Shown in pieces: positions 47,677 to 55,733 of a stretch of 64,000 bases of DNA. Under the pieces are notes generated by a model. That model was given only the letters and a program-made list of their open reading frames with translations, ran no database searches and was not told the DNA's origin. Every line of letters starts with the position of its first letter. Positions within the stretch are counted from its first letter, which is position 1. Position numbers and translations under genes: made by a program. The stretch comes from Neostapfia colusana (lineage: Eukaryota; Streptophyta; Magnoliopsida; Poales; Poaceae). The DNA is taken from the NCBI GenBank assembly GCA_030760725.1, contig JASWHV010000018.1, positions 19,438,273-19,502,272 on the forward strand, given 5' to 3'.

Positions 47677-48634
47677 GAGGCGCCGGGGCTCCGGCTCCCT
47701 CCGAGGTCCGGGTACGATCGTCCGATCCCTAGTACCGGACCGTGCGCCGGGGAAGCAGAGTGCACAGGCTTTGGGTACGGAACCAGGCAAAGCGGCTGTA
47801 CTCCCCTGGACCTCCGGAGGGCAGGATGCGCACGCTTTGGGTACTGAGCCGGCTAAGCGGGATACGCACCCTGGACCCTCCATGCACGGCGCAGGCCTTT
47901 CCTGGAGGTGACCAACTGGCACTGCAACACCTGACTGGGGGAGGCTCGAGAGACCCACTTGGCCATCGGCAGGTGCCTCAAGCGCAGCCGCCTTCGGTAG
48001 GATAGCAAATGCTGACTATGGGTGAGCGCGGGAGAGAGGGAGCTAGATGTATGAGGAACATACATAGAGAGTGTGATCATAAAAATTATTGCATAATTTA
48101 AATGAGCACATGAGAGAGAGCGAAGTAGAACAAGTTTCTGTGTTAATGCCCATAGGTGGAAGTCAGGCTGTACATGGAGGCAATGACCCGCCTCGTCAGG
48201 AAGGGAAGCAAGACTCTACGCGCTTAGGGTTGGAACCAGGCTAAGCTGTACGTAGTCCTGGACCGTCCCTTGAGACTTAGCTGCCCCAAGCGCTGTTCCT
48301 AGACTCTATGGGATTTATTACAGAAGGGAATGACCCTGTTCTACTAATGCTCGGGGGGTAGGACTTACAGTGTTGTTCCATGCCAAGGGTTTTGGGAACG
48401 GATCCCATACTCGGTTGAAAGGCATGTGTACCTGGGACGGCAGCTTTCGTGACTCGGAAGGGACCGTCCCGACTGGGGGAGAGTTTATAGGTCCTTCGAG
48501 GGAAAGTGCGTGCCGCGGCACCAGGTTGCCTTTCTGCAGGTCCCTGACGCGTTTGGTTCTTTAGCGGTAGTGCTAGAGCAGCAGCCGAGACCGTGCGTTG
48601 TGGGGTGTCACCTGCAGCCGAGCCTCGTCGATGA
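47677..48634 (-). other. Element C non-coding internal region
   Basis: Contains two imperfect repeats of about 65-70 bp around 47750-47865 (ending in ggcaaagcggc and ggctaagcggg), a block that also continues G at 52163-52326, and a short A/T-rich patch near 48070-48110. No coding signal was seen. The pol genes expected on the minus strand between here and gag are missing. Confidence 0.5.
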
Positions 48635-49270
48635 GGTTGTCATCTTCACGCTGGATCAGGTCCTGCGCGGCTTCTCCTTGGCGCCCCGAGGAGTTCTCCC
48701 CTTCTGGCTAAGGCCTTCAAGGGGTAGGAGTACCCGGACTCTTCTTGGGAGACCCAAGGCATCTTCCCCTTCTGGCAAGGCCTTCAAGGGGTTGTCAGAC
48801 CCTGGGCGGCGCCCAGGAGGTATGACCGAGGCACGGGGGCGTGCACTCGGGTGGAGCTGGCCCGGTTCTGCACCATCGGGGCTGGTGCTTGGGCTGCTGT
48901 GACTACTTGGAGCTCCCCCAAGGTTGATATCGCAGCAGTGCAGTCTCCACTAAGGTTGTCATCTTCACGCTGGATCAGGTCCTGCGCGGCTTCTCCTGGG
49001 CGCCCCGGGGTACTCTCCCCTTCTGGCTAAGGCCTTCAAGGGGTAGGAGAACCCGGACTCTTTTTCGGAGACCCAAGGCGTCTTCCATTTCTGCCAAGGC
49101 CTTCAAGGGGTTGACAGGCCCTGGGTGGCCCCCCGGAGGTATAGCCGAGGCACAGAGGCGTGCTCTCGGGTGGGGCTGGCCCCATCCTGCACCGTTGGGA
49201 TTGGTGCTTGGGCTGCTGCGACCACTCGGAGCTTCTCCAAGGTTGATGCCGCAGCAGTGCAGCCTCCACT
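48635..49270 (-). repeat. Tandem duplication of about 319 bp in element C
   Basis: Unit 1 is 48635-48953 and unit 2 is 48954-49270; both start GGTTGTCATCTTCACGCTGG. Many substitutions separate them, so the duplication is old. Part of the unit resembles the end of the gag-protease region in B (around 13680-13790, minus strand). Confidence 0.8.
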
Positions 49271-49295
49271 GACTTTTCGGGGTACCCACAGTTGG

Positions 49296-51043
49296 CTACC
49301 GCCCCGGCCCATAACCATTGGAGCTGGAGTCCTCACCGTTTTGCACCGTCTTCATGACACGCTGAAGCTCCTGAAACCCCACCTGGTGGCCGGCGCTGAC
49401 TGAGGCGTCAACTTTCTGCTTGCCCTCCCTCTGAGGGAGGGGCGGGTCCTCACCTCTCTGCTGCCTTCCTTTGCGGAAGCGCTCTGCGAGCCTCTGGATA
49501 TCCCAGCACTCGGCAGCAGTATGATTGCCGGCGCCATGCACGGGGCATAGCCCGTGCTGATCACCATCTGGGGCTGGCGACTGCCGCTGCCTTTTGTCGG
49601 GGCGTGGCCCCCGAGCTCCACTGGGTGTCGCTGCTGCGGCGATGGGAGCCGCGGTCGATGACTTCATCTTGCCACTCCGCCGGTTCTTGGCCTTCTTGCC
49701 ACCTCCATAGGAAGCAGCACCAGACCCGGGCTGCCCTCCTGACTCGGAGGCTGGCAGAGAGTGCCAGTTCCGCCCTTCGGCTGCTCTGGCGCACTTGTCC
49801 GCCAGGCTGAAGAGCTCGGAGACGTCGCGGACCTCTCTGGTCGCGAGCTTCTCAAGCATTTTCTCGTCCCGGACACCCTGCCGGAACGCCACCACCACAG
49901 AAGCACTTTAAATATGCGGGATGGTGTTGCGTACCTGGGAGAACCGCTGGATGAAGGAGCGTAGTGATTCCCCAGGTTGTTGCTTGACGGCGTGGAGGTC
50001 AAGCTCCGTGCCGGGACGGGTGTAGGAGCTGCCGAAGTTGGCGACGAACTGCCGGCAGAGCTCTGCCCAGGAAGTTATGGAACCATGGGGGAGGTTCATG
50101 AGCCAAGACCGGGCTGGGCCGGTCAAGGCGACGGGGAAGTAGTTGGCCATGACGGCCTCATCCCCTCCTGCAGCAAGTACGGCGGTGGAGTAGATCTAGA
50201 GGAACTCCGCCGGGTTGACGCTGCCGTCGTACTTCTCGGGCAGGTGCGGCCGGAACTTGCGCGGCCACCTCGCAAAGCGAAGGTGGGGTGCCAGGGCCGC
50301 ACATCCTGCCCCTGTTGCCGCAGGTATTGGTGCCACGAACGCTTGGTTCGCTGTCGGCACGGTGTATCCCGGTATGGGCAAGGCAGCTCCATAGACCGGG
50401 GCGCCGTTTGCAGGGCATATGGTTGTGGCATGTGCTGCGCGGCGTATGACTGGGGCAGAGATCGCGTGGCGAAGATCTGCTCTTCAGGCTGGGTCGAGGC
50501 CGACATCATGCTGTCGCCAGCCTCTTGGTTGCGACGCCTTTCCCGACGTCGCTTGAGGTGAACCCGGGCATCCTGGCCCAAGTGGCACCGTTCCAGCTCG
50601 GTCCTCAGGTCCGTCGACGGAAGCCTGGTGGAGCTAGAACCCGCCGTCTGCCCGTCAACCATTGGCGTGCGCGTCAGCGACACTGCCGGTTGACCGGAGT
50701 GTCGTCCCCGCCGAAGTCGAGGGTTTGCGGCGGCGACGGCGAGGCGGTCTACCTCACGTATCCACTGCTGGGTCGCTGAATGAGGTGCGTCCCCAGCAGG
50801 TGGATTGTGCAGCAGCGCTCTTGCTGCAGCTAGCGCACCCCTGTGGGGTACGCTTAGCGCTGCAGAAGATCTCACACTGGTTGGCGCCTGCATTGCCGGA
50901 GTCGGCGTTGCCGGAGTCGGCTGCTGGCTACCAGGTTGCGCCGACACACTCCGTCCTGAGTGCGTCGACATGTATTCCCCGCTGGTAACGGTTCGTCGTG
51001 AACGCGGGGGAGGAGAGTTTGCCGCTGAAGGAAGCTTGGTCAT
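49296..51043 (-). pseudogene. gag: Element C gag remnant
   Basis: Start ATG at 51043 (MTKLPSAANSP), as in B. A 1-bp deletion near 50400 shifts the frame. In the restored frame TAG at 50196-50198 replaces the CAG codon seen in B, and TAA at 49908-49910 breaks the capsid region after VRNTIPHI. Capsid motifs (FRPHLPEKYDGS, ANYFPVALTGPARSWL) and the CPVHGAGNHTAAEC finger are clear. The reading stops near 49296 before the protease; the DGG motif of B has no counterpart. It closely resembles B gag. Confidence 0.85.
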
Positions 51044-51081
51044 CTTCGTCGGCGGAAACTCGTCGCGCAAGGGAAAAGCCC

Positions 51082-51099
51082 CCTACCTGGCGCGCCAAA
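51082..51099 (-). other. Element C primer binding site
   Basis: The minus strand reads TTTGGCGCGCCAGGTAGG next to the 5' LTR, identical to B. Confidence 0.7.
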
Positions 51100-52162
51100 T
51101 GTCGAAGTGTGTGGTCGACACTTCCCCCGGATCTGCACTGGGCAGCCCGCGGAGGTTCTTTTTCGGAGGGGCTAGTCACTTGAGGAGAGCTTGAGTGTAG
51201 GGACAAGTTAGAGAGGAGCTTGACACGGCGAGTTTTACGTGGTTCAGGCTGCCGGAGCGTAAAACCCTACATCCACGGCGAGCTGGGGTGCTCGCTGTAT
51301 TGCTTGTTGCCCAGAACTGGAGTCCTGAGGGTGCGAATGGCTAGGGTGCGAACCCTTGCTAACGTCGCCTACCCGAGCCTTTTATAGTCCAAGGCTCGCG
51401 TGGCTTACAAGGGGGGGCCCGGAACCCGACAGGTGGTCCCGGGGAGATTGCCTGTCGACTATCGTATCCGCAGTTACGTCGGTAGTTGTCTCTGGTGAAG
51501 GCTTCTGAGTCTTCGTCTTGTCGCCCTGCCCATGCCGCCTGCTAGTCGTAGTGGTTGATGACGGCGGGGGCGGCAGGGGATGTCTTGTCGCTGTGTTTAT
51601 TGACTGGCAGGTTCTGACACCGCGCGCCAGTCTGTGATGCGACTGGGCGCAACGGCACCTGACAGAGGCGTGCTCCGCGTCTCTGCGTCTTGGGAAGGCG
51701 CGGGCCTTGAATACCTTGTACGGGCAAGGTATGGGGCGTCTTTACGCCCGCTGCCAACCGCTCGGGGGCAGGCAACGCTCTTCTGCTAGACACGTGGCGG
51801 GCCCGGAGCCATCCTCAGAGAAGAGGGAGGTCCGGCCCTGCGGGACACGTGGAGCCTTCGGACCTCTCCCCGCGGAGGGGGAGGTCCGGCTTCTGTCGGC
51901 CACGTGGCGGGCCCGGAGCTCTCCTCTGAGGAGAGAGAGGTCCGGCCCCGCTGGACACGTGGCGCCTTCGGACCACTCTCCCGCGGAGGGGGAGGTCCGG
52001 CTTCTGCAGGCCATGTGGCGAGTCCGGAGCTCTCCTCTGAGGATAGGGAGGTCCGGCCCCGCCGGACGCGTGGCGCCTTCGGAGCTCTCCCTGAGGATAA
52101 GGGCGAGATCCTTAGGCATTTTTCCCTGTGCGCGGGGGTACCCCAAATCGCGGGTACCGACA
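51100..52162 (-). repeat. Element C 5' LTR
   Basis: 1063 bp. TATA at 51386-51378 (minus). Followed by gcggg (52163-52167), the target duplication of C. CACGTG array at 51785-52075. Confidence 0.92.
51785..52075 (-). repeat. CACGTG (G-box) 55-bp repeat array in element C 5' LTR
   Basis: CACGTG starts at 51791, 51846, 51901 and 51956, then catgtg near 52012 and cgcgtg near 52066: steady steps of 55-56 bp. The 3' LTR copy (about 18380-18610) has one unit fewer. Confidence 0.85.
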
Positions 52163-52326
52163 GCGGGATACGCACCCTGGACCCCCCATGCACGGCGCCG
52201 GCCTTTCCTGGAGGTGACCAACTGGCACCGCAACACCTGACTCGGGGAGGCCCGAGAGGCCCGCCTGGCCATCGGCAGGTGCCTCAAGTGCAACCGCCTT
52301 CGGTAGGATAGCAAATGCTGACTATG
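52163..52326 (+). mobile_element. Element G fragment 2: Tat internal region
   Basis: Starts with the second gcggg of C and matches C 47862-48016. It directly continues G fragment 1. Ends at ctatg, the presumed target of F. Confidence 0.75.
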
Positions 52327-52469
52327 TGTGACACCCTCGCCTCGGGTGTCAGCATATGTTCATGTTCTATGAAGAGGAAACATTTTAATGAAAGATAGGA
52401 ACAGAAAGAATTATCAAAAGAATAGCCAATAAAGCCCTCAGAGAGCACCGAAGGCAACTTCCACGGCCA

Positions 52470-53010
52470 GCAGGCCACGCGGCGTGTTCGGAGCTCGTCC
52501 CCGAGAAGTTGGGAGAGGTCCGCCGCTAAACTGTCTACGTGGCAGGCTCGGGGGTCACCTCCGCAATTGAAAAGAGTTCCGACCCTGTGGGACACGTGTT
52601 GCCCACGGAGCAAGCCTCTGCAGAAGAAGCAAAGGCATTTCCGCAAGACACGTGTCATCCTCGGAGCTAGTCCTCGCGGAAATCAGAGGACCAGTCGCGC
52701 GGGATACGTGTCGATCTCGGAGCTCATCTCAGAGAAGTCCGGATCTATCGAACACGTGTCGCCACCGGAGCTTGTCTCCGGGAGGTCTTTTCGCAGCTAA
52801 ACATGTGTCGACCTCGGGGCATGTCCCTGAGGAAAGAAGAGGGGGAAGACCGGCGCCAACACGTGGCGTGCGTGGAGCTCACCTCCGAAGAAGAGGGAGA
52901 TCTCGCTCGTGACACGCGGCACAACCGGAGCTCATCTCTGCGGAGGAGGAGATACCAGGCCCCGGAGGACACGTGGAGCTTCCTGAGCTCATCATCGCGG
53001 AGGTAACGAG
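52470..53010 (+). repeat. CACGTG (G-box) repeat array in element F 5' LTR
   Basis: CACGTG starts at 52593, 52649, 52753, 52860 and 52970. Near matches (cacgcg, tacgtg, catgtg) lie at about 52476, 52546, 52705, 52803 and 52911. Most steps are 48-58 bp. Units read like acacgtgtc, about ten bases, ggagct, ctcgcgga, gagg.cc. The array ends about 160 bp upstream of TATA. The 3' LTR copy is at about 60390-60930. Confidence 0.75.
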
Positions 53011-53166
53011 TTCTGGAGCGGTTTTTACGCGTAAAGATACCGGTACGCAACAGAAACCGATCTAAATTCCACGATGTTACCAAAGATAAGACGTTAGGAT
53101 CCAACAAAGATCTGAATAAGACTCTTATTCGGGATCCAATCAGATTAGGACTCTTCTCGTCCCGAT

Positions 53167-53174
53167 TATAAATA
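53167..53174 (+). promoter_or_regulatory. TATA box of element F 5' LTR
   Basis: TATAAATA within GATTATAAATAGAACCC; the 3' LTR copy is at 61087-61094. Confidence 0.7.
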
Positions 53175-54162
53175 GAACCCAAAACCTCTGGCCGAAACCA
53201 CAAACTTCTCTTTCAACTCCTGAGCCGACGACTTAGAGCCCTAGCCCTAACTCGCCGAGCAAAACATCGCCGAAGCGCAACAAGGGAGATCATCGGAGAA
53301 GAACCAAGCGGTCTGAGGAGGACCTCGAAGTCAAGAAGAGCGTGAGGTAGGACTTCAATACCACCTTACGACATCATTGTGTTCATCCCTTTGCATCTGT
53401 CCTTCAATTCTTTTCGAACAGAAGCCTTCTCTTGGGCAGATCACTCGATGATCAGTTTGATCTAAAGGCAAGATCATCGCCATGTCCACCTTTGATCCGA
53501 ACACCTCTGCCCATGCAAGCCATGCAAGAGCACACCAATCTAATAAAAATCATAGGATAGCATGCATGTGCATCATCGCATCTAGTTTAAGGTTTGCGCA
53601 TGATATTGATTGCTGTGAATCTTGTATGCGCGTGAATCCTACATAGCAGGACAGGTCCAGGGAGCTGTCCACGACGAGCTGCAGCAACAAGGTTTTGAGA
53701 ATCAAGAACAACCGGAACCGCAAGTACAAGGCAAGTGCTCCTTGACCATAATGATCCTATGTTTTGGATAAAACTGTTGTTTTGCAAAAAGGTGTGTGTG
53801 CTGAGTCAAACATGATGGGAAACCCTTTTATAGGAGTTTACTAGTATTGGTTAAACTACCCTTGTCGCCTGGGAAGTTTATGAGTCGGCTATGGTTTTTT
53901 CTTTAAGCTTCACTGAGTCTATGGGATTGCGAAGCGAGATAGATGTGTCTAGCTAACTGCACTCGTACTGATAATAAGTAACTGATGAGGTTAATGAATA
54001 TGGATCGGAGGGAGATCTAGGCAAGTCTTGGTTTGTGAATGAGGTAGCATGAGATGGTGGTTTTGCTTGCCGTAGATCTAAGGACAGGTTCATGCATGCA
54101 CATGCCAGGATAACAGTGCCACCACAAGGCCTAGTATGGGTGCGGCTTAGCTGAGTAATTAG

Positions 54163-54168
54163 GTAAGT
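54163..54168 (+). promoter_or_regulatory. Candidate 5' splice site in the element F leader
   Basis: TTAG followed by GTAAGT, close to the plant donor consensus. It lies about 970 nt after the inferred transcription start and is kept in A (9898-9893, minus). E has AATTAG followed by GTGTAT at the matching place. Splicing to the acceptor at 55733 would remove about 1.57 kb. Confidence 0.4.
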
Positions 54169-54323
54169 TGCTAGAGTGTTATGGATTGTGGAAGGTGCGG
54201 GGAATGGGAGTCGAGTGAGGACTATCCTGGGAACTGCATGGCACAAGAGGGGGCCCGTGGGTGGGAGAATTGGAGATTCTAGCCTGCCGGTGAAACCTTA
54301 GTGAGTTCATACATCTAGTAACC

Positions 54324-54480
54324 CCTTTGTAAAGGCTATTTTGTGATCTCTTGACCATACACCGACGGTTGTGTACTGGTATAATGGAGGTTCTGCAGTC
54401 ACCGACGGGTGACGAAATCACAAACTTGTGGGTAAAGAGGTGCAAACTCCGCAGAGTGATTAAAACTATCATGATAGCCG
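54324..54480 (+). ncRNA. Conserved hairpin block in the element F RNA leader
   Basis: Three inverted repeats: CCTTTGTAAAGG (54324-54335), GTCACCGACGGGTGAC (54398-54413) and CTATCATGATAG (54466-54477). A has the same sites. E has a hairpin at each matching position with partly different bases. It is a cis-acting RNA structure candidate rather than a separate gene. Confidence 0.45.
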
Positions 54481-55173
54481 AGCTTACGGTCACGAGCACC
54501 TGGCTAAACTGCCATGATTAGTTGGGATGGGATTTGGCATGGTTTTTGTGATGGTTATTGGGATGGTTATTGGGATGGTTATTTTGAAGATTCTTGGTTA
54601 TGGTTATTGGTTTGGAACTGTTGAGTCTGGATGATGAGATGGTTGCATGACTGTTGGGACATGACATGAGATTGGTCTCGGTGTGAGACGAGGTTGTTTA
54701 TGAGTTGAGATGGTAGCGAATACGAGGAGGTATTCGTGAGTATGAATCAAGGATTGGTTAATGTTCGGATGGAACACGGGAAGTGATGGAGGTATGTTAG
54801 TAATTAATACATGTTGGGATTACATCTAAAGTTAAGTTGCTGTTCTATCATGGTTTTACAAATCTTCTTTTCTGCAAATAAACCTTTTATACCTACCTTG
54901 TTTATGAACTGCATATCATGTGTTTTCCCGCACTTGCTGAGTACATCATTGTACTCAAACTTGCATTATTATTTCATCATCAACAGCAAGAGAAGGCTAC
55001 TATGAAGACCAAGTGGAGCATTACGGCGTGTGATCTATTCTCAACCTTGCCTGTGGAGGGAGTAGAGATGGAGCCACTTCTATTTAGTTTTGCTTCTGCA
55101 TTAGTTTTTGCTTCCGCTGTATAGAAATAAGACTTCCTCTGTAAGCATGAGTCCAAGACTCATGAGACGTTGT

Positions 55174-55179
55174 AATAAA
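55174..55179 (+). terminator. Poly(A) signal in element F 5' LTR
   Basis: AATAAA about 155 bp before the LTR end, matching A 8869-8874. Confidence 0.5.
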
Positions 55180-55334
55180 CTCTGTTATTCGTGGTTATAT
55201 ATATATATATATTCGTGGTTATATCTGAACTCAGTTTGTGGAACGTATGTGTATGTGTGATAAACATCCTAGGCACACATATGCATTAGTTCTCGGTTCC
55301 GTGGTTTTCTCACAGAATTGAGGGCGTCACAGAT

Positions 55335-55354
55335 TGGTATCAGAGCCACGGGTT
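55335..55354 (+). other. Element F primer binding site (initiator tRNA-Met type)
   Basis: TGGTATCAGAGC followed by CACGGGTT, three bases inside the 5' LTR, identical to A. Confidence 0.85.
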
Positions 55355-55733
55355 GACAGTAGGTTACACGCCTAGATAGAAAACCTTAGAATAGAGCTAC
55401 GGGTTACACCCTTAAATAGGAGTCACAAGCGTCCTATGGTGAATAGCTTAGATTGGCCTTTAAAACCACCTTGACATAGGAAACCATCCTTGAATAGGAG
55501 TTGTGTGGGCCCTTGTGATGATTATTTGTGAATATGTGCTTAGTATGAGTTGTGGGACGTCTCAAAAATGTTGTCCATATCTATACGTAAGAAGAAAGAG
55601 GTGTGAAATGCTTCGGCACTTGATCACATCCTCATAAGGACTAAGATATATAGTCCAACTCACCTTGATGCATATAGTTGAAGGGACCTACCTAACCTTC
55701 TAAACTTCTATTCTATTTCGTTCTCTCTCACAG
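55355..55733 (+). other. Element F untranslated leader after the primer site
   Basis: About 380 bp with no ORF. Ends CTAAC, a pyrimidine tract and CTCTCTCACAG directly before the gag ATG, a strong-looking 3' splice site. Confidence 0.5.

Larger units (their letters stand above)
17693..52162 (-). mobile_element. Element C: Tat/Retand element lacking PR-RT-RH-IN, interrupted by D
   Basis: LTRs at 17693-18696 and 51100-52162 are flanked by a perfect gcggg duplication (17688-17692 and 52163-52167). The own internal sequence is 18697-18740 plus 44857-51099; the rest is D with E nested in it. It keeps the primer site, polypurine-like tract, a broken gag and a broken antisense ORF, but no trace of RT, RNase H or integrase. 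It is therefore a deletion derivative that could have moved only with enzymes from another copy. Confidence 0.88.
52327..55331 (+). repeat. Element F 5' LTR
   Basis: 3005 bp, TGTGACACCC to GGGCGTCACA. Contains the CACGTG array, TATA box, donor-like TTAG/GTAAGT at 54161-54168, hairpin block 54324-54480, hairpin 54939-54956 and AATAAA at 55174-55179. A TA run at 55196-55212 sits between two copies of ttcgtggttatat; A has neither the long run nor the second copy. Confidence 0.93.

Noticed and set aside
51707..52311. Overlapping ORFs on both strands across the CACGTG arrays (also 16719-17294, 18298-18804, 63220-63828)
   Set aside because: They arise because the GC-rich repeat unit lacks stops in several frames. 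They have no start context, no domain, and cross LTR boundaries.
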